This document shows, piece by piece, positions 8,164-15,341 of a stretch of 50,426 nucleotides of DNA (positions are counted from its first letter, which is position 1; every line of letters begins with the position of its first letter). Where the stretch lies: the IMG/VR virus record IMGVR_UViG_3300049255_000074, positions 1 through 50,426 of that record. One strand, given 5' to 3'. Made by a program: the position numbers and the translations under genes. A model generated the notes under the pieces. It did not search any database and was not told the origin of the DNA. It worked only from the letters and a program-made list of their open reading frames with translations. The stretch is from a virus.

Positions 8164-9453
8164 ATGGCGCACCACCTCCGCAACCTCACTGTCCTCCTGT
8201 GCATCGCGCCTTCCGCGATCATGAACATATGGCCGCGAATAGGGGCGGCACTTCAGGGCGGGACTTTGGATGCGAGCGCTGCGGGAGTTGTGGTTTTGCA
8301 GGCTGCGGCAGTTGCCACTATGGCGGCAGTCCCGCTCGGTGTTTCGAAGGGCAAAACTACCGTGCTCAAACTGGCGTGCCTCGCACTTGGGATCGCGCTT
8401 TTCTCTTTGAATTTGTTCAATGCAATAGAGGTTGCGAGCCATGTGCGGGAGTCTGTCACGAGCGGCACTTCGACGGCACTTGTGAGAGCTGCGGCACTTA
8501 AGTCCCGCATTGAGAAACTGCGCAAGTCCCGCAGCGAACTCCCGCAGCAACTCCCGCCCCAAGTCCCGCCCCAAGTCCCGCAGGGTGCGGGAGTACAAGT
8601 CCCGCAGCAACTCCCGCCCCAAGTCCCGCCCCAAGTCCCGCAGGGTGCGGGAGTACAAGTCCCGCTGCAAGTCCCGCCCCAAGTCCCGTACACAAGTCCC
8701 GCGATGGTGAGCGCCGCGAAGGACGCCATGAAATCTGCCGAGACGGCGCGTGACGCGGAGTGCCGGTGGGCCGCAAAAGCCTCGCCGAAATGCGACCAAA
8801 GAGAAGCCGAGTTCAAAGCTGCTCTCGCGGAGTTTAGCCGACTTACGGCGCAGCTCGAATTGACGGAGAGAGCGGATAAGCTGGACCGGGAGATCGAATC
8901 CGCCGAGAGGGAAATGGAAAACCTGGGACCGCTTCCTAAGCACGTAGACGCGGCAGCCGCGAGGATCGCGTCTCTCTTGAACGTGTCCGAAGAATGGGTT
9001 CACGAGAACTGGCCGACGTGGCTTGCAATCGTCGTGGAGCTGCTTGCTCTGTTCGGCCCGGTGACGTGGGTAGAGGCGATGGCCGAGCCGCGCCTGCCGC
9101 CTATGCCGCAACCCAAGCTCAGTAAGGGTGGCAGGCCCAAGGCCGCGACCACTGCTGCCCCGGCCCCCAAGACTCGGAAATCCACAAAGTCTAAGCCGGT
9201 CGGGAGCGGTGACATCCAGACCTGGTTCTCAGAGCAGACACTGAAGAAAGACGGGCACGGAATCCGCGTCAGTGAGGCATACGATGCCTACGTGCAATGG
9301 TGCACAGGCCGGTCGGAGAACCCGGTCAGCCTTACCGTGTTTGGCACAACGATGAAAAAGGATTTGGCCGTGGACTATGCTGAGAAGTCCAAGAGAGGAT
9401 TCTATATCGGGATTGCCCTAAAGAACTCGGCCCTCAAGGTCGTCTCGGTATAG
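8164..9453 (+). CDS. Membrane protein with coiled coil and D5-like C-terminal domain
   Basis: 429 residues on the plus strand, divergent from parA. Three hydrophobic helices near the N-terminus (about 8-25, 38-60, 66-86), then a basic helix, a Pro/Gln/Val repeat (QVPP/QLPP units, about 121-180), a charged coiled coil (about 185-262), another membrane helix (about 283-303), a basic linker, and a C-terminal domain (about 354-425). The last resembles the wing-helix end of D5/primase-type proteins (RVSEAYDAYVQWC, FGTTMKKDL, GFYIGIAL). This suggests a membrane-anchored DNA-binding protein, perhaps tethering the adjacent arrays; inference only. No Shine-Dalgarno before 8164; ATG at 8221 is an alternative start. 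Confidence 0.65.
   Translation: MAHHLRNLTVLLCIAPSAIMNIWPRIGAALQGGTLDASAAGVVVLQAAAVATMAAVPLGVSKGKTTVLKLACLALGIALFSLNLFNAIEVASHVRESVTSGTSTALVRAAALKSRIEKLRKSRSELPQQLPPQVPPQVPQGAGVQVPQQLPPQVPPQVPQGAGVQVPLQVPPQVPYTSPAMVSAAKDAMKSAETARDAECRWAAKASPKCDQREAEFKAALAEFSRLTAQLELTERADKLDREIESAEREMENLGPLPKHVDAAAARIASLLNVSEEWVHENWPTWLAIVVELLALFGPVTWVEAMAEPRLPPMPQPKLSKGGRPKAATTAAPAPKTRKSTKSKPVGSGDIQTWFSEQTLKKDGHGIRVSEAYDAYVQWCTGRSENPVSLTVFGTTMKKDLAVDYAEKSKRGFYIGIALKNSALKVVSV
8245..8702. repeat. GCGG(G/C)A(G/C)TT motif array inside the gene
   Basis: About 25 copies of AA(G/C)TCCCGC or its complement. From 8524 to 8702 they recur mostly every 12 bp and encode QVPP/QLPP, including a 60-bp tandem duplication (8537-8596 and 8597-8656). 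Outside this, copies at 8245, 8258, 8281, 8305, 8327, 8445, 8462, 8491 and 8500 lie in both orientations and different reading frames, encoding unrelated residues. That points to selection on DNA rather than protein. Confidence 0.65.
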
Positions 9454-9469
9454 AAGAAATTAGTTGCAG

Positions 9470-10030
9470 CTAAGCAGGCTGCTTAGGTTTTGCAACTTCG
9501 ATTAACTTCATGAGCGCGCGTTCTTTGTTCTGGACGCCGCGCCGCGCTTTGTGCGCTCCATGTTGGAGCAGCGCAGACATAAGGGTCTCATACTCGACCG
9601 GCGTGAAGTACAGCAGCACAGAGCGAGCGTTGGCGTCTGTGTTCTCGCCTTTCACGTAAGCTTTCAGCTCGGCTGCGGTGTGCTTCGCCGCGAAGTCGAA
9701 CAGGTCTTTCCAATTATCTTTATTAACGTGAGGCTCTATGATGATGAGCTTCGTCCACCCGATGCCAATGAGAAGCTTCTTCGGTACTTTCAAATCCTTG
9801 AATGTCTTGTCGATGGCAATCAGGTAGTAGGCTTTACGCTCTCCGATCCCCGAGGCTTTGATGAAGTCTCGGTATCGGTCGGAGTCTGTGTCTTGAAGCT
9901 GCCTAAGCGTTGCGCCCAGTTCAACAAACGATTCGTCAAACGACTTCGCCAAGGACATGGCATTATCGTATATATGCTGCGGGTCTGCTTTTTGGCGACG
10001 TGTGGCTCTGCTAGAGCGCTCTAACTCCAT
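9470..10030 (-). CDS. Phage protein with GWTKL domain, paralogue of 11970-13139
   Basis: 186 residues. The core (about 32-130) shares a pattern with the middle of the 11970-13139 protein: F-x-x-LG-x-x-L, a Y-x-x-F/Y-x-x-hydrophobic block, RKA-Y/S-Y, a LKVP/KVPW segment, and (I/L)GWTKL before a conserved helix. The ERKAYYLIAIDK segment looks like a helix-turn-helix of the ParB/KorB or DUF3102 kind. Shine-Dalgarno AGGAGG precedes the start at 10030. Probably a DNA-binding or regulatory protein; which site it binds is unknown. Confidence 0.65.
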   Translation of the reverse strand: MELERSSRATRRQKADPQHIYDNAMSLAKSFDESFVELGATLRQLQDTDSDRYRDFIKASGIGERKAYYLIAIDKTFKDLKVPKKLLIGIGWTKLIIIEPHVNKDNWKDLFDFAAKHTAAELKAYVKGENTDANARSVLLYFTPVEYETLMSALLQHGAHKARRGVQNKERALMKLIEVAKPKQPA

Positions 10031-10248
10031 ACCCAGCCCTCCTGGCTCCGGTGTTGCTGTCCCCTTACCACTGTTCGACTATAAACAGATTGCAGCGGTA
10101 TTAAGGGGGCGTCCCTTATAACGCCCCGGCATTGAAAAACCTGCTATTACTTTAGCATAAAACAAGCCAGTGTTACAGCGAAACATCAATTGCCTGCTTT
10201 TTAGGCAATCAATTTTACCAGGGTGGGGTTTAGCTGCGTTGACCGAAG
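10031..10248. other. Intergenic region with two stem-loops
   Basis: GGGGCGT/ACGCCCC at 10106-10127 (8-nt loop) and ATTGCCT/AGGCAAT at 10189-10209 lie between 10249-10683 and 9470-10030. Neither has a long U-run, so they may be weak terminators or processing sites. No convincing gene seen. Confidence 0.45.
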
Positions 10249-10683
10249 TCAAGCAGCCAGAGCGAGCTTCGTGAGTCCGAGCTGAGCTGCCTTTGCATGG
10301 CTCATGCGGATCGTGATTTTTTTCGTGGCCGGGTCGAGCTGCGAACCGACAAGATGGCTCTTCTTGATCCAGGGTAACGTCGCGTTTTTGAAGAAGAGCC
10401 ACGCCGCCGTCTCGCGCGCATAATCGAGGGTGAGCACGAAAAGGTCGTCTGAGCCTGCCACGATCTCCTCGATCTTCATCGCGCGGGCTTTCTTGACCGG
10501 CTTCGGAAGCGGCGCTGGCATGAACGCCGGGATAACTTGGACCTGTACAATCTGCCAGCCGCCCGTAACAGAAACGATGTGATACTTGCGGTCGGTATAG
10601 CGTTTGGCGAGTTTCGCAAGCAACATTTTGGCGGTGGACTCTTTTTCGTAGATCATCTTTTCGGTTTGAATTGCTGTAGACAT
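10249..10683 (-). CDS. Hypothetical phage protein
   Basis: 144 residues, start supported by AAGGAGG 6 bp upstream. N-terminal helix (1-35), a beta-rich middle (KYHIVSVTGGWQIVQVQV, about 35-53), a PLPKPVKKAR linker, and a helical/beta C-terminus. No family recognised. Its own transcription unit: a terminator at 10793 and a palindrome at 10769 precede it. Confidence 0.7.
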   Translation of the reverse strand: MSTAIQTEKMIYEKESTAKMLLAKLAKRYTDRKYHIVSVTGGWQIVQVQVIPAFMPAPLPKPVKKARAMKIEEIVAGSDDLFVLTLDYARETAAWLFFKNATLPWIKKSHLVGSQLDPATKKITIRMSHAKAAQLGLTKLALAA

Positions 10684-10768
10684 CGTGGCCTCCTTGCCGG
10701 TTATTTGGTTGGACTTTCCTGTCCACGATTAATACTTGCATAACGAGCCTTTCCTGTAAACTCCGAAG

Positions 10769-10782
10769 TGCAATTAATTGCA
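10769..10782. promoter_or_regulatory. Palindrome exact copy
   Basis: Lies between a strong terminator and the 10683 gene, where a promoter must be; TTGCAA is 17 bp from TTTACA, a weak match. Confidence 0.75.
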
Positions 10783-10792
10783 ATTTTCTTCG

Positions 10793-10816
10793 AGAAAAAA
10801 TGGGCGCGAACGCCCG
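10793..10816 (-). terminator. Rho-independent terminator, UUCG tetraloop
   Basis: On the minus strand GGGCG-TTCG-CGCCC is followed by ATTTTTT, ending the 10826-11020 transcript. Confidence 0.85.
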
Positions 10817-10825
10817 GTTATTGTC

Positions 10826-11020
10826 TCAGCGCCGAGGTCTCTTTTCGTCGTCGACCAGCACTCTGAGGTAACTTAGTTCGTTAGTCAGCTCCTCGATGAT
10901 GCGATCAATCCTGTCGGCTATCGTCGGAACTTCGTCCAAGTTGCCGCGTGCTAAGTGGAGGTGGCTGATGGCGTCTTTCATAGAACGAAGGGCTTTGGTC
11001 AATTTCTCTGGTGAGGACAT
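10826..11020 (-). CDS. Small helical protein opposite the XRE regulator
   Basis: 64 residues, almost all helix (KLTKALRSMKDAISHLHLA, then IADRIDRIIEELTNELSYL), likely a coiled coil. Divergent from the XRE gene across a 95-bp region with inverted repeats, and closed by a strong terminator, so it is its own transcription unit. In temperate phages such a partner may be an antirepressor or Cro-like factor; no HTH is visible. Confidence 0.55.
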   Translation of the reverse strand: MSSPEKLTKALRSMKDAISHLHLARGNLDEVPTIADRIDRIIEELTNELSYLRVLVDDEKRPRR

Positions 11021-11035
11021 AAAGGAACTCTACAC

Positions 11036-11070
11036 GTTATTAACCATAATAGACGTTATCACCGATAATG
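11036..11070. promoter_or_regulatory. Divergent operator region, two inverted repeats
   Basis: TATTA-ACCA-TAATA (11038-11051) and TTATC-ACC-GATAA (11056-11068) sit side by side between divergent genes, each inside an ACGTTAT direct repeat. Probable autoregulatory sites of the XRE protein; unlike the 14-bp palindrome in sequence. Confidence 0.5.
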
Positions 11071-11115
11071 AATTTCGGCAATCCAACACCTTATATTTTT
11101 GCTACGCTCACGGCG

Positions 11116-11346
11116 ATGATCTTGACGGGGCTACAGTGCCGACTTGCCCGAGCCGCGCTGCAAATGACAGTCGCGGAAGTCGCCAATCTCACCGAAATAT
11201 CAGCGCCGGCTATCATCCGTTTGGAAAACGACCAAAACAAGAGAAAGCCGAACACCGCCACTCAAAAGGTGCTCAAGGCTTTCTTCGAAGAACAGGGTGT
11301 GGAGTTTCTAAACGGAAACGGCGTCCGCTATAAGCGCGCTCCGTAG
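11116..11346 (+). CDS. XRE-family (Cro/CI-like) transcriptional regulator
   Basis: 76 residues. ILTGLQCRLARAALQM, VAEVANLTEISAPAIIRLE and a C-terminal helix ending VEFLNGNGVRYK match the small single-HTH XRE proteins common in alphaproteobacteria (M-x-TG-x-QCRAAR at the N-terminus, GVEF-x-x-GNG at the C-terminus). I chose 11116 over the ATG at 11068 because family members begin with this segment. No clear Shine-Dalgarno at either. Likely a lysogeny or early-gene switch. Its 3' end overlaps 11328-11564 convergently. Confidence 0.85.
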   Translation: MILTGLQCRLARAALQMTVAEVANLTEISAPAIIRLENDQNKRKPNTATQKVLKAFFEEQGVEFLNGNGVRYKRAP

Positions 11347-11564
11347 ACTTCGCGAAGGACTTCCAAGCCGCGCGCTCGAAGGGCGCCGGGATCGCGCCCG
11401 AGCTGAGCGTAGAAGTGACCGTTTTCGTAACACTCGTGAGCACGCTTGATGGCCGCGCGTTGGTCGTCGGTAAGGCCGAGGCGAAACGTCTTGGCTAAGC
11501 GCAGCGCGCCCCGGTCGTCGCCTGACCGGAGCATTTGCAGAAGCTTGTCGGTTTTAGATTGCAT
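11328..11564 (-). CDS. Small helical hypothetical protein
   Basis: 78 residues, predominantly helical (KLLQMLRSGDDRGALRLAKT, then DQRAAIKRAHECYEN), with R/A-rich amphipathic helices. Converges on the XRE gene with a 19-bp overlap. A palindrome copy lies 72 bp upstream. I recognise no function. Confidence 0.6.
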   Translation of the reverse strand: MQSKTDKLLQMLRSGDDRGALRLAKTFRLGLTDDQRAAIKRAHECYENGHFYAQLGRDPGALRARGLEVLREVYGARL

Positions 11565-11635
11565 GAGTCCGTCCTTGGCACGTCTCAGTTGATGGTTAAA
11601 CCTAGCAATTTCGAGACTTGCCGTAAAGTCAGAAT

Positions 11636-11649
11636 TGCAATTAATTGCA
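11636..11649. promoter_or_regulatory. Palindrome exact copy
   Basis: Upstream of 11328-11564. The following minus-strand context (TTCTGACTT, then GCAAG) is shared with the copy at 50276. Confidence 0.75.
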
Positions 11650-11657
11650 CTAATTTT

Positions 11658-11873
11658 CTAGCTATTCAGCAGATAAACGGCCACTCCGAGCTTATCGTCG
11701 GAATCAGCAGCGCTGACATTGAAAAAGAGCCGGCGTCCAGGTTCGATCCCGTCCACTATGCCGTGCGGAAACCTTTCGGCCAGAGCGTGTTTTATCTTAT
11801 CGAGGGCGAACTGAATTTCCTCTTGGGTAATTTTGGACTTCTGCGCGGGTAGCAGTTCGATAGCGACTCTCAT
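11658..11873 (-). CDS. Small hypothetical protein
   Basis: 71 residues. I use the ATG at 11873 because AGAGGAACAG lies just upstream; the longer frame would run through a terminator. Pattern: strand (MRVAIELLP), amphipathic helix (EEIQFALDKIKHALAERFP), beta C-terminus. Function not recognised. Confidence 0.6.
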   Translation of the reverse strand: MRVAIELLPAQKSKITQEEIQFALDKIKHALAERFPHGIVDGIEPGRRLFFNVSAADSDDKLGVAVYLLNS

Positions 11874-11900
11874 GATCTGTTCCTCTTCTTTCGATTGAAA

Positions 11901-11946
11901 ATAGAAAAGCCCCCCCAGTCTGATTTCGGCCACGACTGGAGGGGCT
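11901..11946 (-). terminator. Strong rho-independent terminator
   Basis: Minus strand: AGCCCCTCCAGTC pairs with GACTGGGGGGGCT (13 pairs, one G-U), 13-nt loop, followed by TTTCTATTTTC. Ends the 11970-13139 transcript. Confidence 0.85.
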
Positions 11947-11969
11947 TTCGCCGAGGTCAGGCCCCCGCT

Positions 11970-13139
11970 TTACTCCTCGGCAATCTCGACTTCGATCTTG
12001 GCGTTCGGGAACGCCGCCTCGACGGCCGCAAGCGCCTTCTCGATGCCCATAGTCTTGAGGCGCTGCTCGATGGTTTGGCCGCTCAAGAAGTCGCTGCAAA
12101 TGTACTCCAGAGCCACCGTGTCATAGGTGGTGCCGGATTGCTGTTTGGCCTTCGCGATAGCCGCCTCGATAGTAGCCTTCTGGTCGTCGTGGATTTTGAA
12201 GGTCTTGGTAGTGACGGTCGTGGACGACTGGTCCTCGATTGCCTTCGGAGCGTCTTTCTTGACGCTCGCCTTCACCGCGTCGATAAGCGAGATGGTGTTG
12301 CTCTTCTCGGCAATAGCGACCCATTCATCGACGTTGGAAGCTGTGAGCACCGGGACCAGCTCCTTGAGCTTTGTCCAGCCCAAGTGCTTCACCTTCTCCC
12401 ATGGCACCTTGCTCTCCACGAGGCCGTTGTAGATCGAAACCCAGTAGCTGGCCTTGCGGTAATGCAGGCCGTGCTCCTTCTCGACGTAATCCTTGAAGGA
12501 TGCGTAGGGAGAAAACCAACTGTTGGCCTGGATGACGGAAAGGACGCCGCCGAGCCGAAAGAAGGTGATTTCGCTTTGCTCAGCGAGCTTGCCGACGAGA
12601 GCGCGAGCTTCCTGCTCCTTGATGTTTTCGATCTCGTGAACCAGCTCGAAAAGCGGATCGTCGCCGGGTGTAACGATCTCACCCGTCTTCGGTGCCTTAT
12701 CGACGGCTTTGCCCTTTTTCTTGGCTGGACCAGCCGGGGCCGCAGCCGGGTCGATCTCAGCCGCCTCCTTGGCTCCCGCGTCGGTAGCGATCTCGGCGCT
12801 AGCGGCGGGTTGACCCTTTTTCTTTTTCGTGTCTTTGGCCTTTGCTTCGACCGTAGCAGGCGCAGGTGCCGGGGCCGGTTCTGGCTCGGGTTCTGCCTGA
12901 GCCTCGAACTGAGATTTCAACCACTCGCGCTTGCCTTCTGCGTCCCATCCGCCCCATTCGGCGGGCGTCTCGATCTCGTGTTCGGAGACAAGTGCGTCCA
13001 GCTCGGCTGACGACATGCCGTCAACGTCAACCTCGACGTTTTCCTCGCCGGTGTCGGCGACCTGATTGATGTTGTCTGCGATCTCGTCAGTGACAGTTTC
13101 GCTGTCCCCTTTGAGTAAGGACAAAGAGTTTGCGGTCAT
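11970..13139 (-). CDS. Acidic two-part protein with GWTKL domain
   Basis: 389 residues. An acidic N-terminus (about 20-75, DEIADNINQVADTGEENVEV onward) leads to an Ala/Pro/Lys-rich linker (about 80-150). Then comes a domain paralogous to 9470-10030 (about 165-275: LGGVLSVIQ, SFKDYVEKEHGL, YRKASYWVSIYNG, LGWTKLKELVPVL) and a C-terminal alpha/beta tail ending in IEVEIAEE. Its own promoter region (palindrome at 13220 with TTGCAA-17-TAATGT) and strong terminator suggest high, independent expression. It may be a DNA-binding or host-takeover protein; I cannot name the function. Confidence 0.7.
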   Translation of the reverse strand: MTANSLSLLKGDSETVTDEIADNINQVADTGEENVEVDVDGMSSAELDALVSEHEIETPAEWGGWDAEGKREWLKSQFEAQAEPEPEPAPAPAPATVEAKAKDTKKKKGQPAASAEIATDAGAKEAAEIDPAAAPAGPAKKKGKAVDKAPKTGEIVTPGDDPLFELVHEIENIKEQEARALVGKLAEQSEITFFRLGGVLSVIQANSWFSPYASFKDYVEKEHGLHYRKASYWVSIYNGLVESKVPWEKVKHLGWTKLKELVPVLTASNVDEWVAIAEKSNTISLIDAVKASVKKDAPKAIEDQSSTTVTTKTFKIHDDQKATIEAAIAKAKQQSGTTYDTVALEYICSDFLSGQTIEQRLKTMGIEKALAAVEAAFPNAKIEVEIAEE

Positions 13140-13219
13140 GAAATGGCCCCTTCATGATTGGATTTGGAGTGGAGTTGTGCGGTTCGCCCTCTTGGCTTGA
13201 GCGTTACATTAGCCCTTTG

Positions 13220-13233
13220 TGCAATTAATTGCA
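13220..13233. promoter_or_regulatory. Palindrome exact copy, possible -35 overlap
   Basis: Minus strand TTGCAA, 17 bp, TAATGT; about 80 bp upstream of the 13139 start. Confidence 0.7.
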
Positions 13234-13242
13234 ATAGAGAAA

Positions 13243-13256
13243 CGAAATTAATTGCG
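13243..13256. promoter_or_regulatory. Degenerate palindrome (three mismatches)
   Basis: CGAAATTAATTGCG, 10 bp from the exact copy; it supplies the AAT-TAA end of the RuvC-like gene. Paired with 13220 as 21665 is with 21641. Confidence 0.4.
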
Positions 13257-13799
13257 CCTTAAAGACATAGCGCCCGCGATCTTTCGCATATCGAGGGTGA
13301 CGCCCGGTAGCCGGTTTGACTGAGCAAGGCCCATTGCAGCGAGAGTGTAAGCGTCAGCAAGGTTGTTTGTCGCGGCCTCGTACCCCCATCGCTTGAATAC
13401 TGAAAGCATTACCTGTTCCTTTGGGGCATTGCCCTTACCGGTCGCGAACATTTTCAACTCGGTCGCCCGAGGCTCGTACCATTTGAAGCCGTCCAGGTGC
13501 AGCATGAACCGGATAAGCCCGCCAAGCTCGACCAACGGGATCACGCTGCTCGCGTTCTTGAGATTGAGGCTGTACCCCTCGATCACGATCCTGTCGGGCT
13601 TGTGGTTATGGATCGTAATCATCAGCTTCGTGACGATATGCCGGATGCGCGCCATACCTTCCATGTTCTTCGTGCCGATCTCCCAATGGAAAAAAAGATC
13701 GGGCTTAGGTGTGCCGTTCTCTCTGAGTATGACAACGCCGGTCGCGTTCGGAGATGGATCGATCCCGAGCGATAAGAGAGGCTTCCTATTGAGCTTCAT
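13248..13799 (-). CDS. RuvC-like Holliday junction resolvase
   Basis: 183 residues with the RNase H-fold RuvC layout: first acidic residue in LSLGIDPSPNATG (about 9-20), Glu in RIVIEGYSLN (about 70), and the last acidic cluster in NNLADAYTLAAMG (about 150). Start 13799 overlaps the end of the nuclease gene. It would cut four-way junctions made during recombination-dependent replication, before packaging. The stop codon is provided by a degenerate palindrome. Confidence 0.85.
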   Translation of the reverse strand: MKLNRKPLLSLGIDPSPNATGVVILRENGTPKPDLFFHWEIGTKNMEGMARIRHIVTKLMITIHNHKPDRIVIEGYSLNLKNASSVIPLVELGGLIRFMLHLDGFKWYEPRATELKMFATGKGNAPKEQVMLSVFKRWGYEAATNNLADAYTLAAMGLAQSNRLPGVTLDMRKIAGAMSLRRN

Positions 13800-14712
13800 G
13801 AAACTGGCCTGGTGGATAGCTGCCGTCAAAACAGGGCACTTTGAACGGACAGTTCTGCGCCCGCTTACCGAGAGCCGTCGAACAGATGCCTTTCGGCATC
13901 CCGATCTTGCCGTCACGGAAATCCTTTACGACCTTCGCAGCGCTCGCGTATTCTTCTGTCAGAGCATCGTTTCGAATGACCTCAAACTCCTTGAAGGGGC
14001 TGTACTTCTCATTGATGCCCGAAGACTTCAAACCAGAGTCTAGGCACCCATAGCCGCCTTTCGAAACGTAAAGGATGTAGGCTCGACTTGTGTCGATTTG
14101 AGCGGCCCACGGAGTATCGGACTCCGCGATGATTCTGAGGTAAAGAGAAGTGCGCTCGCGGTGTTCGCCGAGCGGTGCCAGCAAAGACTTGAACTCGTCT
14201 TTATCGATGGTTTTCAGCTCATATGGTACGAGCTTGGAACCGCCCAAGGCGAGCAGCATATCGATACCGCAGGACGCGCCAGTGACGGCGCTTTCAAGGC
14301 GAACCTCTTTTGGTTCGAACCGGGAAGTCCATAGGTCTCCACACTTGGAGCATTTGGCGGGCCGAAGCTGGAATAGATGCGTAGTACCGCAAACGATGCA
14401 GCGCCAATGGCAAACTGCGCGGCCCATGTCGCCGAACCATGACACGACATTGCGTTCGAGATCGCGGCCCATCTGAAACGTGACGGCCTCAGAGGTGCTG
14501 AGCCAGCGATCCTTGGGCTTGATTTTTGTCACGTCGTGGAGTGCGTAGGCGCGAGGACAGAAGCCGTCTGCCTTGGTCAGCTCTGAAGCGTGTACGGTCT
14601 TCATTGACCGGGCCGGATCAAAGCCAGAAAGGTGATTGTGCAGGAGGGTTTTAGCCGTCTGCTTGGGCTTAAGCTCACTGGCTTTTTTGATGAAAACGAC
14701 CACGGGCCGCAC
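13786..14712 (-). CDS. Cas4/RecB-like nuclease with Fe-S cysteines and zinc knuckle
   Basis: 308 residues. Cys in FCPRAYALHD (about 51) together with three late Cys (GICSTALGKRAQNCPFKVPC, about 278-297) give the four-cysteine Fe-S pattern of Cas4/AddB nucleases. The PD-(D/E)XK core shows CGIDMLLALGG and VPYELKT. An extra CIVC...CSKC pair (about 105-125) resembles a zinc ribbon inserted in the fold. It is probably a 5' end-resecting exonuclease for phage recombination, between the RuvC- and Hjc-like genes. N-terminus VVVFIKKASE again shows the IKK pattern. Confidence 0.75.
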   Translation of the reverse strand: MRPVVVFIKKASELKPKQTAKTLLHNHLSGFDPARSMKTVHASELTKADGFCPRAYALHDVTKIKPKDRWLSTSEAVTFQMGRDLERNVVSWFGDMGRAVCHWRCIVCGTTHLFQLRPAKCSKCGDLWTSRFEPKEVRLESAVTGASCGIDMLLALGGSKLVPYELKTIDKDEFKSLLAPLGEHRERTSLYLRIIAESDTPWAAQIDTSRAYILYVSKGGYGCLDSGLKSSGINEKYSPFKEFEVIRNDALTEEYASAAKVVKDFRDGKIGMPKGICSTALGKRAQNCPFKVPCFDGSYPPGQFHEAQ

Positions 14713-14980
14713 CTTTCGCTAAAGTCCAAGCAACGCCGTGAGCGGTCCAATACGCTGTACCGTCCTTCTCGCGATATACGTGCCAGATCGAAGACTTTGG
14801 AAGCTGGGACAGGGGCTTGCAGTGAACGTCAGGCCCATCGACGGCGCACCATTCGGGATCGCACGGTCGGAAACCGAGAATCACCCACCACACGCCGTCT
14901 ACAGGGTCGAAGAACTTGTCGCCGACCTTGACTTTCACTTCCGCGACCTGAACAGCCGCCCGCAGCCTTGCCTCTTTCAT
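14675..14980 (-). CDS. Hypothetical protein in recombination operon
   Basis: 101 residues; start at 14980 chosen for GGAG 8 bp upstream. Beta-rich with several Trp (GVWWVILGF, SSIWHVYREKDGTAYW). VKVGDKFFDPVDGVWWVI looks like an SH3-like small barrel. Overlaps the nuclease gene by 38 bp. Role unknown. Confidence 0.6.
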   Translation of the reverse strand: MKEARLRAAVQVAEVKVKVGDKFFDPVDGVWWVILGFRPCDPEWCAVDGPDVHCKPLSQLPKSSIWHVYREKDGTAYWTAHGVAWTLAKGAARGRFHQKSQ

Positions 14981-14981
14981 C

Positions 14982-15341
14982 TTAAACTCCACCCATGTTT
15001 CTGAAATCCACCATTCGAATGCAAACCCAGTCGCCGTCCAAGATCGGCGAGCCGTTCTCTGTCGTGAATGAGATCGCCAAAGCTGGGGTCTTGTTTTCGG
15101 AGCGCGCCTCAGCAGCAATCTTGAGAAGCCAGTCCCGATTCAGCGCGATGCTGTTCATGTGCGTGCTCTTGGCTTCGACAAGGAAGTCGCCCACGGCTAT
15201 GTCGCCTTTAGCGCCCTCCACAGCCCCCGAGGCTGGCCGCTGGCGGCCCTTGAGGGACTTGGCAAGGCGATGTTCCGAGGCACGCCCAGCAGCCCCTATA
15301 CCCGCTCTGGCTTTTCGTTCGAGGTAGGGGTTACTTTTCAT
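14982..15341 (-). CDS. Hjc-like Holliday junction resolvase / VRR-type nuclease
   Basis: 119 residues. A basic N-terminus with RASEHRLAKSLKGR is followed by KGDIAVGDFLVEAKST (about 45-61), the D-x(n)-E-x-K core of PD-(D/E)XK resolvases, and a helix/strand with ALAISFTT. Similar in size to archaeal Hjc. Start overlaps the RecA stop (ATGAAAAGTAA). A second junction nuclease beside the RuvC-like gene is noteworthy; it may act on a different branch structure. Confidence 0.65.
   Translation of the reverse strand: MKSNPYLERKARAGIGAAGRASEHRLAKSLKGRQRPASGAVEGAKGDIAVGDFLVEAKSTHMNSIALNRDWLLKIAAEARSENKTPALAISFTTENGSPILDGDWVCIRMVDFRNMGGV

Noticed and set aside
8521-8700. CRISPR or minisatellite explanation for the CCCGC repeats
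   Set aside because: Unit is 12 bp with matching motifs outside in both orientations; no spacers of CRISPR size.
9455-9468. A further palindrome-like sequence (GAAATTAGTTGCA)
   Set aside because: Three mismatches and located between convergent gene ends; likely chance or decayed.
10079-10783. Minus-strand 234-codon frame overlapping 10249-10683
   Set aside because: The other frame has an ideal AAGGAGG and better composition; this one runs through hairpins and is Arg/Cys-rich.
11895-13010. A long plus-strand open frame (371 codons) opposite the 11970-13139 gene
   Set aside because: Leu/Arg/Asp-rich composition without domain, no Shine-Dalgarno, and fully antisense to a gene with clear domain and terminator.
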